Shown piece by piece: positions 1 to 9,917 of a stretch of 64,000 bases of DNA. Each line of letters opens with the position of its first letter. Position 1 is the stretch's first letter. Below the pieces are notes generated by a model. It worked only from the letters and a program-made list of their open reading frames with translations. It did no database searches and was not told the DNA's origin. The DNA comes from Aedes albopictus (Eukaryota; Arthropoda; Insecta; Diptera; Culicidae), in assembly GCF_035046485.1 (NCBI RefSeq), contig NC_085137.1, positions 312,739,164 to 312,803,163 on the forward strand, read 5' to 3'. Both the position numbers and the translations under genes were made by a program.

Positions 1-660
1 CTGTGGAGCTGATCCATAATATGGCATTTTGTAAACAGTGAAATATTCCTTTTTTACGCGAAAATGACTTGCGATTATACTTAAAATGGATCGGGAATGA
101 AAAGTTCGAATCAAAACATAGCCAACGGTGCTTTCAAAGTCGTAGTTTTTGTTTTCTTTTATTTTTAATTGAATTTTGAAGGTCAAAAATACCACTAAGT
201 GATCCATGACTGTGTACCCACGGTATTAATAAGCCATTATCTTAAAATCAAACATGGCATAGCTGCACGCGCCGTGCAGCACGAGCTACAAACGATTGTG
301 ATGGCAATTACCTGCATTACAATTTATTGCAGTTTATCGTCGGCTCCGAAAGTTCTCGGAACGAAGGCGGCAGCGGCGCAAAATATGACGTCCAGCGAGA
401 CGAGAAGTGTGACAATCTTCCCCCGCGTTTGCTGTTGATGGGCGGGTAAAGGTGCTAAACGGGTGAATAAGTGATGCGCGTGGGAAAATGTTTACGATCG
501 TTTGATAAGCTTTCCTAGGAATCTAATCTTGTAATTTGAGAGTGTATACGTAATCAGCAAAGGTTCTATACATTGGCGGAACGATTCAAGATGATATTTT
601 CATTTTTTTTTTATTTTGGTGACTTCTGACAATGTGTATACTCATTTGAATTCTTAAGCT
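1..660. other. Unassigned sequence
   Basis: AT-rich sequence in which I see no convincing coding exon, repeat ends or RNA gene. A 79-codon frame at 199-438 has no recognisable domain and is treated as chance. Confidence 0.4.
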
Positions 661-779
661 CAACCTCGTCTTACTCTCTCATGTATCCGGAGCAACCTGG
701 GGGTACCCAGAGTTAACGCAAAAGATATGCATCCTGGGCTACTCGCTTTAGCCTTGAGTCCAGGTCAGATTCCTATCAA

Positions 780-1640
780 CTGTCTTAATTTGCTTGTTGA
801 GGCTTCGTTGAACTTATTCTGGATGTCAGTGCGCCAGTAGAGCAACATCATCAGCCAAATCGATGTCGTTCAAATGCTACTTAGCGATGGTATGCAAAAA
901 TATGATGATGATTAACCTGGGCTTGTTAGGGGAATATCTGTAAATAAAAAGAAAATCGCGTTAAGTACTGTTCCTTTGAATTCCACTAAGAATTTGCATC
1001 TTTTGACAGATACGTATTTCGACCTCAACTGTAAGGTCGTCTTCAGTGTCTTGTACTTGACTCGACTCGAGTCAAGTACAAGACACTGAAGACGACCTTA
1101 CAGTTGAGGTCGAAATACGTATCTGTCAAAAGATGCAAATTCTTAGTGGAATTCAAAGGAACAGTACTTAACGCGATTTTCTTTTTATTTATGCAAAAAT
1201 AGCCTACAATTCGGAGCACAATCAATTGTCCCCACCGTGACTTCGTCGATACCGCTGAAGAACAGTAGCGGTGATAGAATGCACCTTGCCTCACACCAGC
1301 GACTACCCAGATGAGATCTGACAAAGCTTCGTTATGCTGGGCTCTGTATATAAAAGCCTCGTACTGCACTCTTGGTATTCGTTGATCTACTCCAAGATGA
1401 TACGGAGCGTGACAATATGACTGTTTCAATCTCCTGCAATGGAGGTGCCTCAAAGTTTACATGCGTGATACGCCGTACCATAGGCGGCTCATGCCAAGAT
1501 GTGGGTGGTTGATTGAACGTCAAAACTTGAAGAAGTTGTTGGAAGTGCTTAAACCAACATTTCACCTAATCAGCTGGATCGGTAAGTAACTGTCCAGTAG
1601 CGTCTTTAACTAACATATCTACGGTTGCACCGGTTTTCTC
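780..1640 (-). pseudogene. Non-LTR retrotransposon RT fragment, split by a foldback
   Basis: Read on the minus strand, this is a decayed reverse transcriptase. In order it shows an N-terminal RT stretch (LVKDATGQLLTDPAD, about 1640-1590), a frame with HFQQLLQV and PPLQE (1565-1430), a GVRQG motif (about 1283-1297), and the catalytic LADDVALL motif (about 841-867). Removing the insertion at 903-1189 leaves a motif spacing typical of an RT palm. Frameshifts and stops abound. Clade is uncertain (RTE/BovB-like or a relative). It abuts the R1-clade remnant to its right. Confidence 0.6.
941..1191. repeat. Perfect palindrome, 125-bp arms (foldback element)
   Basis: Arms 941-1065 and 1067-1191 are exact reverse complements around a single C at 1066. 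The palindrome interrupts the RT fragment. A 12-bp direct repeat, TATGCAAAAATA, lies at 891-902 and 1190-1201. Removing one repeat and the sequence between restores the RT reading, so it is a likely target-site duplication; the insertion would then be 903-1189, with 38 bp outside the left arm. No coding capacity. Confidence 0.85.
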
Positions 1641-1739
1641 CCCTTCGTCAGCCAGAAAACCCAATGATGCTTACTTGTCCCGCCTACAGCAGCGTTTGGC
1701 TCCCTTTTGCTGTTGGTTGATCCGCTAATTTCTCTGTAG

Positions 1740-1888
1740 GGGGCTGTCCATAAACCACGTGGTCATGAGGGGGGGTTTGTGACCATTTTGTGTGGACAAA
1801 TAAAAAAATTTGTATGGACAAATGACCACGCGGGGGGGTGTGGTTGCAAAGTCCCAAAAAAATGACCACGTGGTTTATGGACAGCCCC
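1740..1888. mobile_element. MITE with 27-bp TIRs and TAG duplication
   Basis: The ends GGGGCTGTCCATAAACC... and their reverse complement bound a 149-bp element. TAG flanks it at 1737-1739 and 1889-1891, a 3-bp duplication as in PIF/Harbinger-type or other 3-bp-TSD MITEs. It interrupts the C-terminal part of the minus-strand R1 element. G/C runs lie just inside the TIRs. No ORF of its own. Confidence 0.85.
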
Positions 1889-1891
1889 TAG

Positions 1892-2155
1892 TCCAAGTAC
1901 GATTTGGAAGACCGTGGGAGTAACGGAATTCCACTTGTCCGCTCCCGTACACATCCTTTCCAAAATGTTGTCCGGAGTGATATCTCTACCGTATATCTCC
2001 TGCATACTCGACCTTTGCTCCGCAAAGAGTGGGCATTCAAAGACCACATGCTCCGCGGTCTCGTCGCAGTCTGAGCATTCTGGACATGCAGGGGAGCCAG
2101 AAGCCCTGATGTACTCCCGTGGTGATGTTGTAGCTCCTCTTGCCTTCCTCGGCAG
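1892..2155 (-). pseudogene. R1-clade ORF2 C-terminal Cys/His domain
   Basis: Minus-strand codons give CPECSDCDETAEHVVFECP at about 2086-2030, the C-terminal zinc-binding motif found downstream of RT in R1/I/jockey-group ORF2 proteins, thought to contact nucleic acid. Upstream, LPRKARGATTSPREYIR precedes it. The frame enters the MITE at 2155 at its N-terminal side and the MITE at 1888 at its C-terminal side, so the apparent ORF ends are artefacts of insertions. Confidence 0.7.
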
Positions 2156-2334
2156 GGATGCCATATATACAGATTTATCTGTATTATACAGATTTTTAAG
2201 CATCTGTACAGAAACAGATTGCGTTTATATGAAATACAGATTTTTCATTTGTATGGAATACAGATTTTAAACCTAAATTTTGTATGGATTACAGATTTTT
2301 GAACGAGTGATACAGAAAACCATCTGGCATCGCT
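2155..2334. mobile_element. MITE with GGGATGCCA-type ends and internal TACAGATTTT repeats
   Basis: The left end GGATGCCATATATACAG is mirrored by CATCTGGCATC on the right. The interior holds about five copies of TACAGATTT(T) spaced 25-45 bp apart. It interrupts the R1-clade ORF2 remnant. The exact ends and target duplication are not clear. Confidence 0.55.
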
Positions 2335-2570
2335 GTTCTTCGGTGTCATAGATTAGCACCCTATTCTGGAAGTAGCTCTCCAGTCACCGGCATAAGCTAA
2401 CCGGGATTCCTGTATGGCGGACTCGAAAGCGGCCCAGCTGACGCTGTTGAACATACTCTCTACGTCCAGTGTGACAATCGCGCAATCGCTTTTTTTTGGA
2501 GCGCTATCTCGGCCGTTTTGGTTACAGCTCTAATAACATCCACCGTCGATCGACCCTTCCGGAAGCCAAA

Positions 2571-3035
2571 CTAGTTATCCGAGAGGCTAGAGTCATCAGG
2601 TTTCTCGGTATATACCATCAGCCTCGACAGAATCTTTTGTTTTTTCCGGCAGTGTCCAGAAGGCAGATAAATATGTCTGTATGCCGACGGGCTGCCAAGT
2701 GGCTTCCCGGGTTTTGGGAGTAGATCCAATTTTTGCCTTTTCCACCTCTCCGGAAATTTGACTCTGTCTAGACACATCTGCATAGCCATTCTGAACATGT
2801 CAGGGCTAGCCTGACAGCCGTCTTGATGGCTATTGTTCAACTGTTGCGATGAGCTCGTCGTTCGTACCTCGCTTTGGCCGGTTTGGTCATAGGGGCGGGG
2901 GCCCATGGCCTTGTCTCGTGGCGCGGAAACAGCGTTTCCACAATCTTCTGCAGCATCCGGGGGAGCGTTCCGAGGGTGCTGACACGCCCTTCGTTTTGAC
3001 CATGAGTACTCTGTAGGCATCACCCGAAGGATCAT
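2571..3035 (-). pseudogene. R1-clade RT fingers/palm fragment
   Basis: Minus-strand translation contains PDMFRMAMQMCLDRVKFP, then RWKRQKLDLLPKPGKPLG and PSAYRHIYLPSG, matching the N-terminal RT region of R1-clade ORF2 (compare VWKRQ...LLPEAKKPPRDPSTYR at 61690-61790). The frame ends at a stop shortly after LMVYTEKPDD, where an intact element would continue into the FGFRKGRSTVD motif. Nonfunctional. Confidence 0.75.
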
Positions 3036-3860
3036 GTTTTCTGTCTGTCAGAGATTTTCGAAGCACGCCCGCTTACGCGCCTTAAACTCTTAGCCAGTTT
3101 AGCTGCCCTGTAGGCCTCACTTCGCTCCATTCTACCCTCATAGGAGCGAGATCTTTTCATCCTCCTATAGCTCTTAGGCAGAAAGCGCGGAGTTCTACGA
3201 TTTATGGTCACCACCAGTATACCGGTTTGCGTCCATTTCTGGGTAGGGATCGCCTTGGCGTCACATGCACGTCTTATGGTTTCGACTAGACCATCGCTGG
3301 ATAAATCGTCGGTGTTATCCTCCATAAGCAATCGCTCCCCAAATTCCGGCTTGTCGAAGCGCGAGGGCAGCCATCCCCGATGGCGGTCGATGACCTTCAG
3401 CTGTGGCCGTCTTCCTCCGTGTTTCACCCTGCATCGAATCGCCAGATGGTCACTGTATGTGTATCCATCGCCAACCCTCCAGTCCGAGCATAGACCCGGG
3501 GTCCAGATGGTCACATCAATGATGATCTTTACACCGTTCCTACTGAAGGTACCGATGACCACTGGAGTAAATCCCACTAGCGCGCTTGATTGTAGATGGG
3601 AATCCAGTATTGTGGAGAGGGGGAGGTTGTTTGGGGGGGGGGGGGTGTTGTCATTACAATTGCAGTAGTACACTCCGTGGATCTTCGCTATTGCGAAGCC
3701 CTCGTGCAACGTTGAATTATTTCCTGGACAGGAAACCGACTGGTCGTACAGATCGCCGTTAGATTGGCCATATCCGCTACCCAGTTCCCGTTACCGGGAG
3801 GGATGCGGTATGGGTCCGATAGTAGAGCGATGTCTGTACTTCACTGTGAGGCTGACTGCC
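3030..3860 (-). pseudogene. R1-clade APE-type endonuclease remnant
   Basis: Minus-strand reading starts near DIALLSDPYRIPPGNGNW (about 3855-3780), continues through a frame change to EGFAIAKIHGVYYCNC (about 3709-3660) and reaches YSDHLAIRC, the SDH motif of the apurinic-like endonuclease. This domain nicks target DNA for target-primed reverse transcription. A G-run at 3632-3645 coincides with a deletion that removes conserved residues between those motifs. The region toward 3032 is basic and links to the RT. Confidence 0.7.
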
Positions 3861-4079
3861 ACAGCAACTGTTATACGACTTCACAGTGGTTTAGTTTTGG
3901 CTGTGTAGCCTGCAATATCGTCAGATGGTTCGACTGCCTGCCGAACCCTTTCGCAGGTGGATCGATGCACTTAATGCATCTACTTCGCACTGCAATACCT
4001 CATGAGCTAATGCCTTGTAGGAGGTGCCTTTCATGGCCACCTCCTTCTGTAGCACTAGCATCGTCTATCTAGTCCTGGT

Positions 4080-4600
4080 GTGCCGAATGCTTCTTACATC
4101 CGCATTTCGAGCAGGAGACCGTTCTCCTTCTTGGCCAGAGCTAGCGATATGTGGAGCTTCAGCAGGCCATGTTTCAGGTACTTGCTGATATTTGTCCGCC
4201 CGCTCGTGAAGACGATCAGTTTGTCCAGCTGTTCAGCAGCTACCACCATTTTTGGTAGTCCGCTTCTGTTGCGATTCAGCGCCGTTCATCTGCGCTTCCT
4301 CAGCCGGCGCCGCCTAGTGCTGTTCCTGTTGGACCTCCTGCAGCTAGCTCACTGGTGGGTACACCAGCCCCTCGTAATTGCGATCTTGCCAATTCTCCTC
4401 GCGTAAACGAGTTCATTGTCGTTCCCTCTGCCGCTCCACTCTGGATCACATGGTTAATGAATTTAGTAGTCATTTCTGGTGGTTGTGTGCATGCAAGCAG
4501 GGAGGCCACCCGAGGGTTGGCACAGGCCCTTATGGGGACTGAGCTCATAGCCGGATCAGAGCTAATCAGGAGTGTTCATCTGAATTTACTTCCACCCAGT
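4080..4600 (-). pseudogene. R1-clade ORF1 (gag-like) remnant
   Basis: The minus strand gives PKMVVAAEQLDKLIVFTSGR followed by SKYLKHGLLKLHISLALAKK, a heptad-like helical segment resembling the ORF1 N-terminal region of the R1-clade copy at 58835-59250 (IDFASTKSNISKDLKTALLR). A Gly/Ala-rich lead-in lies at 4548-4300. No CCHC knuckles are readable downstream, so that part seems lost. Assigned mostly by position upstream of the endonuclease. Confidence 0.45.
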
Positions 4601-4619
4601 TAGTTGCCTGAGCTGGGTA

Positions 4620-6470
4620 CTGGTCAGGAGCGCATTTTAAGGCCACTTTACGGTTTTATGGGACGGAAGACAGCGCCGACTTAGCCCATCCGCCGTTTTA
4701 AGTCAGTGTCACCCGGCCTTTTAAGAGGATAGAATACCGTCGCTACAATAAATACAATTGTCGCTACATATAGCCCAGTCCAGCTATTAACTGTGGCAAC
4801 TTCAAAGTTTAAAATACATTCTCCGGAACAAGTAAGCTCGTTTATATTCCAGTCGAGATCTCTGCACCACGGCGGAATCAATGCACTTTCCTATAAATAT
4901 ACAATATCATATTCCAGTAAGATCCAGTGCCTGAAAATGCAAATCTGACTTTCTTCCCAACTGAGACATCTATCAGCTACCAGTAGATTGAATTACTTCT
5001 GACGTAGTTACGCCACGCATAACGGTCAAAGCCGTTTGCAAATGAGGTCAAGACTGGGGGTAAGTTACTGTTAGGTCGATTGCCTGCTTTCTTTATTTAT
5101 GCAATTTAAAATAACGGAGGAGACACGGGTTAAAGAATGGAACGCCTTAGCTATAAATAACATTATCCTTGGTAATTGATCATGTTTGAATATGGATACT
5201 CGTGCAGATGTCTGCATGTACTTTGTACTCTCTGTTACTCCTGCTACATAGAACCGTAAGTGTGGGTAACTACAAAAAATGAGAAATGCATTTTGCATTC
5301 GTATTTTAATTGCTAGGTACATCCTAAGCTAATCGTAGATGAAGGTCTTCAACCCAAATTATAGTATTTCTACCATCCAAAGCTTTCGGCCAACATGATG
5401 ATCGATTGGTACCAGAAGGTCGCGGCGAATGTCCCTGAAAGTTGTTCCTGGCCGATATGAAACCGGTATCGTTCATCGACCAAGTGGCTCGAGTATATAT
5501 TTACCGGAATAAATCTATCAACCGATTAGACTATAAACTCGTTTGTTGGAGCGCTTTATCGCGAACCACTTGTGCGGCGATCTTCACGACAGGTACAGAG
5601 ACGAGCGTTGACTAACCGGGCGTTAAAAATCGCATTCCCACAAGCTACGCACCGAAATGGGTCCACATTTCGGCACCTGTTCATTCGCCTGTCCAATGAA
5701 CTTAGCGATTGGTGATTGCATCGAATGCAAGCATTTTGATTTCAAATTCAACACACTGACTGACTGATTGCACGCGTACACCGGTTTCGGACCGGATAGG
5801 CTGATAAACACGTCCATTGTACGGCTTAAAGTGTCAAATAGCTAATCCAATTAATGACCCGAAACAACCGGTTTGGCGAGTGTTAGCTTGCGGATTGCTT
5901 AGAATTCGTCGACCAAATCAAGCCGGTAACGGATCTTACTACGTGATTGTTGGTAACCGAAGTTCAAATGCGTGGCGGGTGGTTAACCTTGCTAAGACAA
6001 TGCGACAACAGTTTGGAAAAAAATAAGAAATGGCGCTTCGATCACAGATAAATGACTCATTTTCCAATGAGTCATAATATTCAACTTCAACCTGATACAG
6101 ACCCGCTGTCCGAGAGGCATACAGCGCAAGAATTTCTCCGAAGAGTGTCAGGCAGCAGCGCAACTCAAGAATCCATACGCAATGAGCTTATCGGTCTGTA
6201 ATTCCACCGTCTTCTCTTTCCATATGTGTAAACACTTGTTGTCCAAACAGAATCAGCCCAGCAGCAACGGCAGCGATGAGTACAGGTCGTCATCGTCGTC
6301 GGTCGTATCGGATCGCCTCATCGTAGTTCCTATCGGTTGAAATCCTTCGCGGTGTGTTTGCTTACAATTCATCGACCGTAAACGCGCGCCCATCGTCGCC
6401 TTACGCGCGGTCGTCATGAGCTCAGCCCTGGGCAGCAACAACGCTGCCGCCGCCGACTAGGGGTATGCGG
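4620..6470. other. Unassigned sequence
   Basis: About 1.8 kb without recognisable TE ends or coding exons. A short GAT/GTC-rich stretch near 6290-6305 gives an Asp run in one minus frame, but there is no domain. Could be diverged host or repeat sequence. Confidence 0.3.
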
Positions 6471-6545
6471 TACATTTTGGAGTGGTACAACTTTTTTTTT
6501 CCGTGCCATAAGGCTCTATTGAGAAAGGCAAATGCTCCAGGTCTA

Positions 6546-7279
6546 AAAAAGCACTTTTTCTCAAAACGATCGACAAAGCGAAGAAAATAAGAACGTCCGA
6601 TTGTTTATTTAGTCATTTATGACAATCGGACACGAGGGTTTGGTTCGCTCGCAGACAGACGTTCTAGCTCGAACAAATTTATTCAAATTTTCTATATAAA
6701 TTTTCACTAGCGACATCTAGGCAACCGATTGCCACAGTGCAGTTGACAGTTTGAGAAGCCACGTGCTTCCAGCCGCTTAGTTACCACCCAATTCACCACC
6801 CACCGAGAAATAAAATCAAAACAAACACTGTCAAAATCATTCCTACATTTGCGTCACATTCACAAAGATTTTCCAATGCGAGTGAAGTTCTTCCAAATGC
6901 AGTTCTATTCAAGCAAATCTATGTAATATAAAATGTATAATGTGTAAAATAGTTGACAAGAGTCCTGCGCTAATTTGTGCAAAAGATTTTAGACATTAAA
7001 TAAAAGTCATTTACTCTACACAAATTATGTGGAAACATTATTAGCGTGCAACACGTGCGATCTTTTCCCGCCATCCGGCAGGAAGACGACCGTGGTGACA
7101 GTTGTTGGTCGCAACGCACATGTGAGGCAGCGATTGAATATGAACGTCGCTAACGCCATCTGTTCGCTGATTGCCACTTGGCAATTTGTGGCGGCCATGT
7201 TTTTTACACAAGCTGCTGAGTCAAACTTGAACGTCTGTCTGCGGTTCGCTTTTTTGTCATTCTGGAGAAAAGTGCTTTT
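6546..7279. mobile_element. Non-autonomous DNA transposon with imperfect long TIRs
   Basis: The left end AAAAAGCACTTTTTCTC and right end AGAAAAGTGCTTTTT are inverted, flanked by TA on both sides. A second inverted block, GCAGACAGACGTTC (about 6652 and the complement near 7240), lies inside, and weaker complementarity continues for ~150 bp. No transposase is encoded. The TA duplication suggests the Tc1/mariner group. Confidence 0.6.
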
Positions 7280-7289
7280 TTAGTTTTGG

Positions 7290-7840
7290 ATAATATGGGA
7301 TTCTCATTTGAGCCATAAATACAGTTAGTAGTTAGTAACCCCTTCGCGAAAAGCCAGGTTTCCTCTGTGGAGAGCAGATACATTAGGTGATAACTTTGTG
7401 CAACGTGCCAGTGCAGTGTAGGGAATCCCATTTCCTCCCCGGCAAGCATGCTGGGAGAGGTCATGGATGAAGGCCATAAATAAGTACATAAATGGGCTTT
7501 CTGCCATAAAGATGGCTGCACATCAGCAGCTTGACTATGTCATTGGCTTTGCGTCCTCGAAGTCGAACATCAGCGAGGACCTCCAGCGGATCTTACTGAG
7601 CCTTCGTTAGTCGACGATGACGGCCAAGCAGGACTTCATCATAGTCTGGGAACTACGGCAGCAATAATACCTGCGAAGCTGAAAGTGTTAAAGTCTACCC
7701 AGCCAAAGCAGCCGTTAGAGAAGGAGTAACCAAGTGGCGCTTACAAACAAGGCCAAGTGATTGTTGACACAGAAAGTAAAAGCCAGTTACGCCAATTGAA
7801 CCCCGGCATGCGAAAAGCTGGGCAATTCACGCATTTCAGA
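7290..7840 (+). pseudogene. R1-clade 5' region and ORF1 N-terminal half
   Basis: The sequence parallels the 5' part of the R1-clade copy at 58835-59480: a CCCCGGCAAGC segment, then the ORF1 block that in the other copy encodes IDFASTKSNISKDLKT (here CTTTGCGTCCTCGAAGTCG at about 7547), and further on AAAGCTGGGCAA (about 7820). Stops and indels destroy the frame. It resumes at about 14296 after a nested RTE insertion. Confidence 0.6.
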
Positions 7841-7844
7841 TCCC

Positions 7845-9686
7845 ATTGAGATCAATAGCCTCTGCTTAGCAACTTCTATCCCTACCACCGCGTGGCACCG
7901 GCCAGACTGCTAGCAACCTTAGGGAAGATCGGGTAACCAACCCCAGTGGGAATCTTGGTCGTAGGCTAAAAAGGAAGAGGAGGTTTAAGAACCATTGTAA
8001 TGTGGAACTACCGATCTCTCAACTTCATTGGGAGCATCCGTATATACTTGCCGATCTACTAAAGGACCGCGGGTTCGGCATCGTAGTGCTGCAGGAGGTG
8101 TCTTGGTCAGGATCCATGGTTTGAACGTTTAGAGGTAATCATACCATCTACCAGAGTTACGGCAACACACATGAGCTGGGAACAGCTTTTATCGTGATGG
8201 ACGACATGCAGAGGCGTGTGGTCGATTTGTGGCCGATCGACAAAAGAATGTGCAGGTTGAGGATCAAGGGCCGATTTTTCAACTTCAACATAATAAACGT
8301 GCACAGCCCTCATTCCGGAAGCACTGATGATGACAAGGACGCATTTTACGCGCAGCTCGAACGTGAGTACGATCACTGCCCAAGCCACGACGTCAAGATC
8401 ATCATGGGTGACCTAAACGCTCAGGTAGGCCAGGAAGAGGAATTCAGGCCAACGATTGGAAAGTTCAGCACCCACCAGCTGACGAACGAAAACGGCCTAT
8501 AAATTTCGAGCCAGTAGTGTGTGCCACTTTTTCGTCCAAACACTGCCGCATGCAAAAACATGGCCATATGTAGCACATTTTTCCAACACAGCCTCCAGCA
8601 GATGAAATCGTAAATCGACGACGTTCTGATTGACGGACGGCACTTCTCCGACGAGCGTTACCGGACGAGGACGAGCTCAATGAAGCCCCTCTAGAGGACT
8701 GCTGGAGTGCCATAAAAGCAGCAATGAACAACGCAGCTGAGACCAACGTTGGGTATGTGGAACGTAGCCGAAGGAACTATTGGTTCGACGCTGAGTCTAG
8801 AGAGATTTTGGAAGAGAAGACCGCAGTAAGGGCGGTAATGCTGCAGCACGGGACCCGACAGAACGTGGAACAATACAAACAGAGGCGGAAGCAGCAGACC
8901 CGCTTCTTTCGGGGGGAAAAAGCGCCGCCTGGAAGAAGCGGAGTGCTAAGAAATGGAACTGCTGTGCAGTTCCCATGAAACGCTATCTCCGATAATTTTT
9001 CGTCGTCTGTCACCTAACACGAATGAGTTTGTGGGAAATTATCAAGCCGGCTTCATCGACGGCCGGTCGACAACAGACCAGGTCTTCACCGTACGGCAAA
9101 TCCTCCAGAAATTTCGTGAATACCAGGTCCCAACGCATCACCTGTTCATCGACTTCAAAGCGGCATACGGTAGTATCGACCACACAGAGCTATGGAGAAA
9201 CATGGACAAAAATGGCTTTCCTGGGAAGCTGACTAGACTGATTAAAGCAACAATAGATGGTGTGCAAAACTGAGTAATCGATTCGGGTGAACTATACAGT
9301 TCATTTGAATCTTGCCGGGTACTGCGACAAGGTGGCGGACCCTACTCTTCAACATCGCTCTGCAATGTGTTATGCGGCGAGTCAGGCTCAACAGCCGCTT
9401 TTCACAAAATCCGGTCAATTTGTGTACTTTGTGGACGACATGGACTTTATCGCCAGAACATTTGGAACGGTGACAGAACTGTACACCCGCCTGGAACGCG
9501 AAGCAGCAAAGGACGGACTGTTGGTGAATGCGTCCAAAACAAAGTATGCTGGCAGGCAGAACCAAACACGACCGGGTTCGTCTATGTAGTATTGTGACGA
9601 TAGACGTGGATACCTTTGAGGTGGTGGAGGAATTCATCTACATCGGATGCTTACAGACGGCTGACAACAATGCTAGGCATGAAATA
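7845..9686 (+). pseudogene. RTE-clade element, 5' part (copy A1)
   Basis: 5' UTR-like sequence (CTATCCCTACCACCGCG at about 7878) is shared with the copy at 39290. Then comes an endonuclease (IINVHSPHSGSTDDDKDAFY, IIMGDLNAQVG, about 8280-8440) and, after a deletion near 8500-8650, RT segments: GNYQAGFIDGRSTTDQVF (9020-9080), HHLFIDFKAAYGSIDH (9130-9180) and YFVDDMDFIAR (about 9425-9455). Family role: bifunctional endonuclease/RT. The catalytic motif reads VDD rather than the ADD of the other copies. Many stops. Interrupted at 9686 by the CR1 element and resumed at 14171. Confidence 0.8.
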
Positions 9687-9687
9687 T

Positions 9688-9718
<31 letters not shown>

Positions 9719-9720
9719 TT
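9687..9720 (+). repeat. (TTTA)n, 3' tail of the CR1 element
   Basis: About 8.5 TTTA units directly abut the 6-bp target duplication. On the element's own strand this is an AAAT-type simple tail at its 3' end, as expected for CR1-like elements rather than a pure poly(A) tail. Confidence 0.85.
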
Positions 9721-9917
9721 GTCGTCAATCAAACGTAGACCAATTTCAATACATATCATGCTTAATATCTATTTATACATATTTTATATTTATAATTGTT
9801 ATTAGCTCAGTTTTTTATCATTAGAGGCCACATCTTTCTGCTATTTTATTTAGCTTCTACGATTTCGAATGTTTTGAAAATGTTTCTTCAACTGCGTTCT
9901 AGTCATATTTAGGTCAA

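Larger units (their letters stand above)
1690..4600 (-). mobile_element. R1-clade non-LTR retrotransposon, decayed
   Basis: On the minus strand this runs ORF1 remnant (about 4600-3900), endonuclease (3860-3030), RT (3035-2340) and a C-terminal Cys/His motif (2086-2033). Order and motifs match the better-preserved R1-clade copy at 58524-62955. Endonuclease signals include WVADMANL and EGFAIAKIHGVYY; the RT has LLPKPGKPLGSPSAYR. Frameshifts and deletions break every domain. Two MITEs are inserted, at 1740-1888 and about 2155-2334. Family name is not claimed; clade assignment is fairly secure. Confidence 0.75.

Noticed and set aside
6253..6441. Small Asp-rich minus-strand protein
   Set aside because: The Asp run comes from a GTC/GTCATC stretch; no domain, splice context or homologous motif recognised.
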